A DNA stretch of 11,302 nucleotides from an uncultured Rhodocyclaceae bacterium (GTDB lineage Bacteria; Pseudomonadota; Gammaproteobacteria; Burkholderiales; Rhodocyclaceae): positions 1-11,302 of the forward strand of contig CAIYZZ010000023.1 of the NCBI GenBank assembly GCA_903930805.1, read 5' to 3'. How positions within the stretch are numbered: position 1 is the first letter of the stretch; each line of letters opens with the position of its first letter. Below the pieces are notes generated by a model, which was given only the letters and a program-made list of their open reading frames with translations, searched no databases and was not told the origin of the DNA. Positions 5,195 to 11,302 of this stretch are shown one piece after another. The translations under genes were made by a program, and so were the position numbers.

Positions 5195-5535
5195 TGCGGC
5201 GGGGTGATATCTGGTGGGCCGACCTGCCGGCGCCGACGGGCTCCGGCCCGGGTTTTCGACGCCCGGTGCTGGTCATCCAGGCCAATCCGTTCAATGAAAG
5301 TCGCATCCAGACAGTGATCGTCGCCGTTCTGACGTCCAATATGGCGCTTGCCGCCGCTCCCGGTAATGTGGCGCTGACGTCCAGACAGACCGGCTTGCCG
5401 CGCGCCTCGACGGCCAACGTGTCACAACTCATGACACTGGATCGCGGTTTTCTCAGCGCTTGTGTCGGCCGTCTGGCGCCGGCAAAAATGCGTGAAGTGG
5501 AAGCGGGCCTGCGTCAGGTGCTGGCCCTCGCATGA
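5194..5535 (+). CDS. mazF: MazF/PemK-family endoribonuclease toxin
   Basis: This 113-residue protein of the MazF/PemK family is a sequence-specific mRNA interferase. The family hallmarks are visible: RRGDIWWADLP at the N-terminus, GFRRPVLVIQAN, a VAVLTSNM strand, and the SRQTGLPRASTANVSQLMTLDRGFL block that ends in the conserved Q-x-x-T/L segment. It overlaps mazE by 1 base at its start. Its own TGA overlaps the pteridine reductase ATG by 4 bases (ATGA), so the downstream housekeeping gene is probably translationally coupled to the toxin. It is intact as far as can be seen; the RNA target site cannot be predicted. Confidence 0.92.
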   Translation: MRRGDIWWADLPAPTGSGPGFRRPVLVIQANPFNESRIQTVIVAVLTSNMALAAAPGNVALTSRQTGLPRASTANVSQLMTLDRGFLSACVGRLAPAKMREVEAGLRQVLALA

Positions 5536-6281
5536 GCGCCCCTGTCGTCCTCATCACCGGCGCCGCCCGCCGGGTTGGTGCAGAAATCTCCCGCACCCTG
5601 CATGCCGCCGGCGCGAACGTCGTGCTGCACTATCGGGCTTCGGCGCAAGAAGCGGAAGCGCTGGCGGCTGAACTGAATGCCCGCCGCGAAAAGTCGGCGC
5701 TGGCGGTACGGCGTGATCTGGCCGATGTTGCCGGCCTGCCGGGTTTGCTCGAAGAAATCGTGCAGCATTTTGGCCGTCTTGATGCGCTGGTGAATAACGC
5801 GTCCAGTTTTTTCCCCACTGCGGTCGGTTCGATCGATGCAGCCATGTGGGATGACCTGATCGGCAGCAATCTCAAGGGCCCGCTGTTCCTCAGCCAGGCT
5901 GCCGCGCCGCAACTGGCCAGGGTAAACGGCTGCATCGTCAATATCACCGACATCCACGCCGAGCGGCCGCTCAAGGGCTATCCGCTCTACTGCGCCGCCA
6001 AGGCCGGCCTGCTCGGGCTGACCCGCGCGCTGGCGCTGGAGCTGGCCCCGGCGGTGCGCGTGAATGCCGTCGCGCCCGGCGCCATCGTATGGCCGACCAG
6101 TAACATTGGTGACCGTGACTTTTCTGCCGCCGCGCGCGCCGCGATCATCGACCACACACTGTTGAAGCGTGTCGGCAGCCCTGCTGACATTGCGCGTACG
6201 GTTAAATTCCTGATATTCGATGCGCCCTACATTACCGGGCAGGTCATCAACGTCGATGGCGGCAGGACCGCGCATCTGTGA
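5532..6281 (+). CDS. Pteridine reductase (short-chain dehydrogenase, PTR1/FolM-like)
   Basis: This 249-residue SDR enzyme carries the pteridine-reductase version of the cofactor motif, TGAARRVG (residues 9-16), instead of the usual TGxxxGxG. NNAS is at 88-91, and the active site has D140 in place of the usual Ser plus Y153-x3-K157 in [10 protein letters not shown]. It probably reduces dihydro/biopterins or dihydrofolate with NADPH in the cytosol. Codons 53-60 (EKSALAVR) consist of a repeat copy in frame, in the surface region before the NNAS motif. It overlaps mazF by 4 bases upstream and ttcA by 4 bases downstream (GTGA). Confidence 0.92.
   Translation: MSAPVVLITGAARRVGAEISRTLHAAGANVVLHYRASAQEAEALAAELNARREKSALAVRRDLADVAGLPGLLEEIVQHFGRLDALVNNASSFFPTAVGSIDAAMWDDLIGSNLKGPLFLSQAAAPQLARVNGCIVNITDIHAERPLKGYPLYCAAKAGLLGLTRALALELAPAVRVNAVAPGAIVWPTSNIGDRDFSAAARAAIIDHTLLKRVGSPADIARTVKFLIFDAPYITGQVINVDGGRTAHL
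5689..5712 (+). repeat. 24-bp dispersed repeat, copy 5 (inside pteridine reductase gene)
   Basis: It has one mismatch (GGTACGG for GGGACGG) and is read in sense as part of EKSALAVR. Confidence 0.85.
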
Positions 6282-7162
6282 CCACGTACAAAGCGGCACA
6301 CAAGCAGGAGTTCGAATCCAACAAGCTCGCCAGGCGCCTGCGCCGCGAGGTCGGCCAGGCGATTGCCGACTTCAACATGATCGAAGAGGGCGACCGCGTC
6401 ATGGTCTGCCTCTCGGGCGGCAAGGATTCCTACGGTCTGCTCGATGTCCTGCTCTACCTCAAGGAAAAGGCGCCGATCAATTTCGAGGTGATCGCCGTCA
6501 ATCTCGACCAGAAGCAGCCGGGCTTCCCCGCCGAGGTGCTGCCGGCTTATCTCAATGGGCTTGATATTCCCTATCGCATCATCGAAGAAGACACTTACTC
6601 CATCGTCAAGCGTGTGATCCCCGAAGGCAAGACGACCTGTTCGCTTTGCTCGCGGCTACGGCGTGGCATTCTCTACCGTGTCGCCGACGAACTGGGCGCG
6701 ACCAAGATTGCGCTTGGTCATCATCGCGACGACATCCTCGCCACGCTTTTTCTCAACATGTTTTTCGCCGCCAAACTGAAGGCGATGCCGCCCAAACTGG
6801 TGTCGGACGATGGCAAGCACATTGTCATCCGTCCGCTGGCGTATTGCCAGGAGAAAGACCTGGTCGCGTGGGCGCAGGTGCGGGAATTCCCCATCATTCC
6901 CTGCAACCTCTGTGGCAGCCAGCCCAATCTCCAACGCCAGCAGATCGGGGAAATGCTGCGCGACTGGGAAAAGCGTTTTCCCGGCCGCGTCGAGACGCTG
7001 TTCCGCAGCCTCGCCAATGTCGTGCCTTCACACCTGATGGATGCGCGGCTCTATGATTTTGCGGGGCTCAAGGCGACCGGTACGCCCGACCCCGACGGCG
7101 ATATGGCCTTCGACCGGGAAGCCCTTGAGGACTTGCCGGTCGTGGTGAGTCTGATTACTTAG
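6278..7162 (+). CDS. ttcA: tRNA 2-thiocytidine(32) synthetase TtcA
   Basis: This 294-residue PP-loop enzyme makes 2-thiocytidine at position 32 of tRNA and depends on an iron-sulfur cluster. The ATP PP-loop SGGKDS is at residues 46-51. CxxC pairs are at 121/124 (CSLC) and 209/212 (CNLC), and the GHHRDD segment at 147-152 is conserved. The start is a GTG at 6278 that overlaps the pteridine reductase stop; AGGA lies about 12 bases upstream. Its TAG overlaps the 3' end of the convergent psiF gene by 8 bases, so no separate terminator fits between them. It is last in a cluster with tcdA, giving two tRNA anticodon-loop modification genes around a MazEF pair. Confidence 0.96.
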   Translation: MTTYKAAHKQEFESNKLARRLRREVGQAIADFNMIEEGDRVMVCLSGGKDSYGLLDVLLYLKEKAPINFEVIAVNLDQKQPGFPAEVLPAYLNGLDIPYRIIEEDTYSIVKRVIPEGKTTCSLCSRLRRGILYRVADELGATKIALGHHRDDILATLFLNMFFAAKLKAMPPKLVSDDGKHIVIRPLAYCQEKDLVAWAQVREFPIIPCNLCGSQPNLQRQQIGEMLRDWEKRFPGRVETLFRSLANVVPSHLMDARLYDFAGLKATGTPDPDGDMAFDREALEDLPVVVSLIT

Positions 7163-7454
7163 CGGCCTGCGCGTTCTTCTCGCATTTCTTCATGAACGTA
7201 CCCTTGGCGGCGCCAGCCAGTGGTTTGCCATTTTTGTCGATGGCCTTGGCTTCGCAACCCGCAGCAGCATGGGCTTTGGCGGCAGGTGCCTGTGCACCAC
7301 CGGTGCATTTCTTCATAAAGGCGGTCTTGGCAGCGCCGGCAAGCGGCTTGCCATTCTTGCTGACGGCCTTGGCTTCGCAGTCGGCGGGGCTGGCCTGCGC
7401 AAAGACAAACGGGCTGAGGCATAGAAGGGCGGCGGAAACGAGCAGTTTTTTCAT
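7155..7454 (-). CDS. psiF: PsiF-family secreted protein
   Basis: This 99-residue protein has a Sec signal peptide ([21 protein letters not shown]) and two copies of the PsiF repeat, each with the pattern [25 protein letters not shown]. The repeats are separated by an Ala-rich linker, and there are two Cys per repeat. PsiF was named for phosphate-starvation induction in E. coli; its molecular role is unknown. An AGGAG ribosome binding site lies 6 bases before the ATG. It follows the symporter gene by 35 bases on the same strand, so the two may be co-transcribed. The longer frame reaching into the symporter gene is an artefact of the Ala/Gly-rich coding. Confidence 0.93.
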   Translation of the reverse strand: MKKLLVSAALLCLSPFVFAQASPADCEAKAVSKNGKPLAGAAKTAFMKKCTGGAQAPAAKAHAAAGCEAKAIDKNGKPLAGAAKGTFMKKCEKNAQAAK

Positions 7455-7489
7455 GGTGACTCCTGGGTGGGTTGAAGCGGGTAAGTGTA

Positions 7490-8989
7490 TCAGCGTACGT
7501 GGGGATGCTCGGGCGTTGCGTGATGGGTTTCCATGGCGGCGTGGTGTTGTAGTTCGTGCAGCGGTCGTCCCGGCACCTTGTGGCCAATCCACTGCGGTAG
7601 CAGCGAACCCGCGACCATGCCCAGTGCCGAAATGACCAGACCAATCAATTGCGGCGGCACCGGACTTTTCTCGCCGATAAGGAATTCGACCATGAGCCAT
7701 GACAGCAGGCCGCCGAATATGGCCGCCAGTGCGCCCTGGCTGGTGGCGCGCTGCCACAGGATGCCGGCGACGAGCGGCATGAAGGCGCCGGCGAGAGTGA
7801 TCTTGTAGGCGTTTTCGACCATCTTGAAAATCGAGGCCTGCGAGTTGAGGGCGAAGGCCAGCACCAGGCAAGAGAATCCCAGCAGTACGGCGCGCATCAT
7901 CCAGAGGAAACGGTGATCGCCCATCTGGGGTGAAAAGCCCCGCAGGACGTTTTCGGCAAAGGTGACCGATGGCGCGAGCAGCGTTGCCGAGGCGGTGCTC
8001 ATGATCGCCGAAAGCACCGCGCCGTAGAAGAAAATCTGGGCGATCAGCGGAGTGTAGGCGGTGACCAGCTTGGGCACGATCAGTTCGGCTTCGTTTTCCA
8101 CCATGCCGCCCAACACCACCGGGTCAATCAGGGTGCCGGCATAGGCGATGAACATGGGAACGAAGGTGAAAACGAAATAGAGTGACGCACCGGTCACCGA
8201 GCCCCACAGCGCGATTTTCGCGCTCTTTGCCGAGGTCACGCGCTGGAATACGTCCTGCTGCGGGATGGAACCGAACATCATCGTCACCCCGGTGCCGACG
8301 AAAGTGAGCCACAGCCAGGGATCAGGATCGGGGAAGAACTTGAACTTGCCGGCCGCCGCCGCGTGATCAATCACCGCCGCCGCGCCGCCGTCGACCTGGC
8401 CGGCGACTACCATGGCAATGAACAGCAGGCCGCCGAGCATGACGATCATCTGCACGAAATCGAGGATCGCCACCGAGAACATGCCGCCGAACACCGTGTA
8501 GGTCAGTACCAGCACCATGCCGAGCACCATGCCGGCTTCCTGGCTGATGCCGCCGTCGGTGACGGTGAAAAAAAGCAGGCCAAGCGCCTTGATCTGGGCG
8601 GCGACCCAACCGAGGTAGGAAATCACGATGCACAGGGTGGTAATGACTTCAACCGTGCGATTGAAACGCATGCGGTAAAAATCGCCGAGCGTGAGGATGT
8701 TGAGTTTGTAGAGGTAGCGCGAAAACAGCAGGCCAGCAAGAATCAGGCAGATCGACGAGCCGAAGGGATCGGCTACCACGCCGCCAAGCCCCTCTTTGAG
8801 GAAGGTGGCGGAGATGCCGAAAATAGATTCAGCGCCGAACCAGGTGGCGAAAACCGTCGCCATAACCACCGGAAATGGCAAGGAACGTCCGGCCACCGCG
8901 AAGTCCTTGGCGCTATGCACGCGCGTGGCGGCGAACAGGCCAATGCCCACCGAGACCATCAGATAGAGGATGACGAACCACAAGAGCAT
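7490..8989 (-). CDS. Sodium:solute symporter (SSS family)
   Basis: This 499-residue inner-membrane protein has about 13 predicted membrane helices. It opens with LWFVILYLMVSVGIGLFAA and then has the family segments DFAVAGRSLPFPVVMATVFATWFGAESIFG and FYRMRFNRTVEVITTLC, with SAIMSTASATLLAPS in the Na+-site region. It ends in a short His-rich cytoplasmic tail (HHATPEHPHVR). It is of the PutP/PanF group, but the substrate cannot be told from sequence. The ATG at 8989 has GGAG at 7 bases. A TATAAT box lies about 46 bases upstream. Confidence 0.9.
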   Translation of the reverse strand: MLLWFVILYLMVSVGIGLFAATRVHSAKDFAVAGRSLPFPVVMATVFATWFGAESIFGISATFLKEGLGGVVADPFGSSICLILAGLLFSRYLYKLNILTLGDFYRMRFNRTVEVITTLCIVISYLGWVAAQIKALGLLFFTVTDGGISQEAGMVLGMVLVLTYTVFGGMFSVAILDFVQMIVMLGGLLFIAMVVAGQVDGGAAAVIDHAAAAGKFKFFPDPDPWLWLTFVGTGVTMMFGSIPQQDVFQRVTSAKSAKIALWGSVTGASLYFVFTFVPMFIAYAGTLIDPVVLGGMVENEAELIVPKLVTAYTPLIAQIFFYGAVLSAIMSTASATLLAPSVTFAENVLRGFSPQMGDHRFLWMMRAVLLGFSCLVLAFALNSQASIFKMVENAYKITLAGAFMPLVAGILWQRATSQGALAAIFGGLLSWLMVEFLIGEKSPVPPQLIGLVISALGMVAGSLLPQWIGHKVPGRPLHELQHHAAMETHHATPEHPHVR

Positions 8990-9034
8990 GAGCGGCTCCA
9001 GCGCAAGGAATGAAGACCCCGAAAACAGCGGGCG

Positions 9035-9040
9035 ATTATA
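9035..9040 (-). promoter_or_regulatory. Candidate -10 box for the symporter-psiF unit
   Basis: TATAAT on the minus strand, 45 bases before the symporter ATG. No good -35 box is seen at normal spacing, so an activator may be needed or the call may be wrong. Confidence 0.4.
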
Positions 9041-9049
9041 GCGGCAGCC

Positions 9050-9066
9050 AAAAAGCCCGGCTCGGG
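9050..9066 (-). terminator. Possible weak terminator after the diguanylate cyclase gene
   Basis: On the minus strand a short GC-rich stem (CCCG, loop AGC, CGGG) is followed by a C and a run of five Ts. It lies just after the cyclase stop at 9073 and before the symporter -10 box. The stem is only 4 pairs, so this is tentative. Confidence 0.4.
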
Positions 9067-9072
9067 GACCGG

Positions 9073-10773
9073 TCAGCCGGCAATCGCCAGCCGGTTTCTG
9101 CCCGCAGCCTTGGCCTGGTAGAGCGCCTGGTCGGCGCTGTCGATCAAGTCTTCCGCCGTGGCGCCATGATCGGGATAGGTCGCCAGTCCGATGGACATGG
9201 TTACGCAGATCTCGAGTTCACCGTGACGGGTTTTCATGCTGCCAAATGCCTCGCGCCACTGTTCGGCGCGCTGGCTGGCCACCTCCAGCGACATGCGCGG
9301 CAATACCAGAAGAAATTCCTCGCCCCCATAACGGCATGGGATATCGCCTTCGCGGGCTTGAGATTGCAGCAGAGTGCTCAAGGCGATCAATACTTCGTCG
9401 CCTGCCTTGTGACCGTAGGTGTCATTGACATGTTTGAAGTGATCCAGGTCGATCATGGTGAGGCTGATCGGGTAGCCCTCACGCTTGGCCCGGGATAATT
9501 CGCGCTCAAGGGTTTCGTCGAGGTAACGCCGGTTGTACAGGCCCGTCAAGGGATCGCGAATCGCCTGTTCCCGCAGGCGCAGGTGCAGTTCCCGGATTTC
9601 TGCAAGGCTGTCGGTCAAGGTCTCGTTTGCTGAACGCAAACTGCTGTCGGCAAGGGCCAGGCGACGGTTGACCCTGAGGAAATAGGCGGCCACCAGCGAA
9701 ATTATCACTACCAGCAGCGCTGCAGCGATCAGCACCGGCATGACCCACCCGGGCAGGCGCTTTTCCTCCTCACCCGTGTGCATGAAGCCATCGAGCGAAT
9801 AGCTGGCGTCGATCATGCCCACCCGGACGAAAGTCTCGGCCATGTGATGCCAGCGCTCCGGGTTCATGTGGCCTATCTTGACCAGGTCGGGAAGAATCAG
9901 CGGGCGCATCGCTTCGGCCTCGAACTGCAGATGTTCGCGCGATTTCCTGACTTTGTATTTGTCGATGAGTAGATCGATGATTTCGTCCGGGTGATCCATG
10001 GCATATTGCCAGCCCTTGAGCGTGGCGCGGCGCATTGCCTCGACGCGCTTGGGATGCGCCTTCAGTTCGGCTGTAGTGGTGAACAAGACATCGCTGTAGA
10101 AGTCCACGCGGTAATTACGCGGGTTGATGACCGTGAATTCGATATTGCGTTGCTTGAGGTAGAAGGGTTCGTTGGTCAGGTAGGAATTGAAGGCGTCGAC
10201 CTTGCCGGTCACCAGGTCTTCGAAGTTGTAGCTGCTGGGCAGGATGGTCAATTGCCTCGTTGAAATACCTTCGTTGAGCAACATGGTCAGAAAGTCGGGG
10301 TCGTTCTTGCTGTCCATGAACATGACTTTCTTGCCGATGAGATCCTGTGCCGAGTTGATGCCGGATTTGCGCAATGCCAGCAACACCGAAGGCGAGTGCT
10401 GGAAAATTGCCGCCAGCGCCACCAGCGGGATACCCTGTAGACGCGCCAGCAGGACTTCACTGTTGCCCTCGGCGTATTGCGCCCGACCCGCCAGAACTTC
10501 CGCAACCGGTTGCCGGTCAGGTTCGCCGGGGTGGAGTCGCACATCCAGCCCCTCTTCCTGGTAGAAGCCCTTGGCGACGGCAGCGTAGTAACCGGCGAAC
10601 TGGAACTGGGGCAGCCAGCGCAACTGGAGGTGAATGACATCAAGGCCTGCCGGAGCACTTGCATGTGCGGCGGGGCCGCCGGCAACCAGCAACACCCCGC
10701 AGACGATCAGCGTTTTCAACAGCGAAATCCAAGGGGCCACATTGCGCATTCTGGGATTTACCGGTACGGACAC
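9073..10773 (-). CDS. Diguanylate cyclase with periplasmic NMT1/THI5-like ligand-binding domain
   Basis: This 566-residue membrane sensor has a signal/anchor segment (LLKTLIVCGVLLVAGG), then an NMT1/THI5-type periplasmic binding domain (LQLRWLPQFQFAGYYAAVAKGFYQEEGLDV onwards, to about residue 335). One membrane helix follows (about 344-366), then a short coiled-coil linker (370-405) and a GGDEF domain (from RDPLTGLYNRR at 406). The active-site motif is GGEEF (483-487). An intact inhibitory I-site RxxD (REGD, 474-477) lies five residues before it, so it should make c-di-GMP with product inhibition. The binding domain resembles those for thiamine precursors and related heterocycles or sulfonates; the ligand is unknown. 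A GTG start at 10773 has AGGA at suitable spacing; an ATG at 10749 is an alternative. It follows ubiB on the same strand. Confidence 0.92.
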   Translation of the reverse strand: MSVPVNPRMRNVAPWISLLKTLIVCGVLLVAGGPAAHASAPAGLDVIHLQLRWLPQFQFAGYYAAVAKGFYQEEGLDVRLHPGEPDRQPVAEVLAGRAQYAEGNSEVLLARLQGIPLVALAAIFQHSPSVLLALRKSGINSAQDLIGKKVMFMDSKNDPDFLTMLLNEGISTRQLTILPSSYNFEDLVTGKVDAFNSYLTNEPFYLKQRNIEFTVINPRNYRVDFYSDVLFTTTAELKAHPKRVEAMRRATLKGWQYAMDHPDEIIDLLIDKYKVRKSREHLQFEAEAMRPLILPDLVKIGHMNPERWHHMAETFVRVGMIDASYSLDGFMHTGEEEKRLPGWVMPVLIAAALLVVIISLVAAYFLRVNRRLALADSSLRSANETLTDSLAEIRELHLRLREQAIRDPLTGLYNRRYLDETLERELSRAKREGYPISLTMIDLDHFKHVNDTYGHKAGDEVLIALSTLLQSQAREGDIPCRYGGEEFLLVLPRMSLEVASQRAEQWREAFGSMKTRHGELEICVTMSIGLATYPDHGATAEDLIDSADQALYQAKAAGRNRLAIAG

Positions 10774-10828
10774 ATCATGTCCTGTGCCTAATTGTAATCA
10801 ATATGGGTTTGATCGCGGCGTAATTAGT

Positions 10829-10852
10829 GCCGTCCCGCCAGCGCCGACTTTT
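10829..10852 (-). repeat. 24-bp dispersed repeat, copy 6 (abuts ubiB stop)
   Basis: It is a perfect match to the consensus on the minus strand. It begins on the last base of the ubiB TAA and lies 55 bases before the cyclase start. Confidence 0.9.
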
Positions 10853-11301
10853 TATTGCAGGGTGAGTGCCAGCAGGATGGCTGCCACTGCCACTGCCATG
10901 GCAGCCTGGGCCAGGCGCCGGCAGGTAGCTGCCGCCTCGCGCAGCAGCGCGAGCTGCTCGTCGGCTGCCGCGTTACGGGCATTGGCCTGCGTCAGCGCTT
11001 GATGGGCGAGGCGCGGCAGTTGCGGCAACAGCGTCGCCCACTGCGGACCCTCGCGCTTGAGGTGATTGATGAGGCCGCGTATGCCGACTTGTTCGTGCAT
11101 CCAGCGTTCGAGATATGGCTTGGCGGTTTGCCAGAGGTCGAGGTCGGGGTCGAGCTGGCGGCCGAGACCTTCGATGTTGAGCAGGGTCTTTTGCAGCAGG
11201 ACGAGTTGCGGCTGGATCTCGACATTGAAGCGCCGCGAAGTCTGGAACAGGCGCAACAGCACCTTGCCGAAGGAGATTTCCTTCAGCGGCCGGTCAAAGA
11301 T
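10852..11301 (-). CDS. ubiB: UbiB, ubiquinone biosynthesis kinase-like protein (C-terminal part)
   Basis: The frame enters from the right edge with [25 protein letters not shown], then has [31 protein letters not shown] and KPYLERWM. These are the C-terminal signatures of UbiB/ADCK-family proteins needed for aerobic ubiquinone synthesis. The C-terminus carries one hydrophobic helix ([19 protein letters not shown]) that anchors the protein in the inner membrane; many relatives have one or two such helices. The kinase-like domain lies outside the window. The TAA stop (10854-10852) shares its last base with a perfect copy of the 24-bp repeat. Confidence 0.93.
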   Translation of the reverse strand: MFDRPLKEISFGKVLLRLFQTSRRFNVEIQPQLVLLQKTLLNIEGLGRQLDPDLDLWQTAKPYLERWMHEQVGIRGLINHLKREGPQWATLLPQLPRLAHQALTQANARNAAADEQLALLREAAATCRRLAQAAMAVAVAAILLALTLQ

Positions 11302-11302
11302 C

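Noticed and set aside
7455..7871. N-terminal extension of psiF into the symporter gene
   Set aside because: The psiF signal peptide and an AGGAG ribosome binding site place the start at 7454; the extension overlaps symporter coding sequence in another frame.
8363..9013. Plus-strand open frame of 216 codons opposite the symporter
   Set aside because: Its His/Glu/Gln-rich composition is what the complement of a hydrophobic membrane protein gives; no start signal or domain.
9127..9142. GGTCGGCGCTGTCGAT, a partial match to the 24-bp repeat in the cyclase gene
   Set aside because: Only about ten bases match and they encode the conserved DSADQALYQAK end of the GGDEF domain, so ordinary coding explains it.
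989..10852. The 24-bp repeats as a CRISPR array
   Set aside because: Copies lie hundreds to thousands of bases apart, in both orientations and inside genes; there are no regular spacers.
989..10852. The repeat as the Neisseria DNA uptake sequence
   Set aside because: It shares only a GCCGTC start on its complementary strand; the GCCGTCTGAA word does not occur in the copies.

Overview
The window reads as a chromosomal segment of a GC-rich betaproteobacterium. The core genes (MidA-family methyltransferase, tcdA, pteridine reductase, ttcA, ubiB) and the integron integrase fragment look most like Rhodocyclales/Nitrosomonadales relatives. That placement is inferred from protein style only; no search was run.

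Layout: (i) 1-1276, the end of an unrecognised plus-strand gene and a convergent MidA-family methyltransferase. (ii) 1290-4086, a small degenerate chromosomal integron. A broken intI (3854-4086, plus strand) keeps the N-terminal ~70 residues and the last few residues, with the middle deleted and one frameshift. Left of it lie a putative attI junction (3726-3732) and two cassettes with genes on the minus strand, each ended by a 72-bp attC site (3198-3269 and 1935-2006; 60 of 72 positions identical). Cassette 1 encodes a small secreted protein. Cassette 2 encodes BrnT/BrnA plus a DUF4160/DUF2442 pair. A vapBC pair on the opposite strand abuts the last attC. (iii) 4162-7162, a tightly packed set tcdA-mazE-mazF-pteridine reductase-ttcA in which a MazEF toxin-antitoxin pair sits, with overlapping start/stop codons, inside a tRNA-modification/pterin gene cluster. 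(iv) 7155-8989, minus-strand sodium:solute symporter followed by psiF. (v) 9073-11301, minus-strand ubiB (3' part) followed by a diguanylate cyclase with a periplasmic NMT1/THI5-type sensor.

The most unusual signal is a 24-bp dispersed repeat: four As followed by GTCGGCGCTGGCGGGACGGC. It occurs six times in 11.3 kb, in both orientations, with 0-2 mismatches. Three copies lie inside core genes, read in three different frames (MidA, TcdA, pteridine reductase). Two copies start on the last base of a stop codon (intI remnant, ubiB). One lies inside an integron cassette. The density and the permissive coding placements resemble an uptake-signal-like or other genome-wide signature sequence rather than an insertion sequence; I do not recognise it as a described family.

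Three canonical type II toxin-antitoxin pairs (vapBC, brnTA, mazEF) plus the DUF4160/DUF2442 pair lie within about 4.2 kb. Two of them (brnT, mazE) have promoters whose predicted transcription start coincides with the ATG, suggesting leaderless mRNAs.
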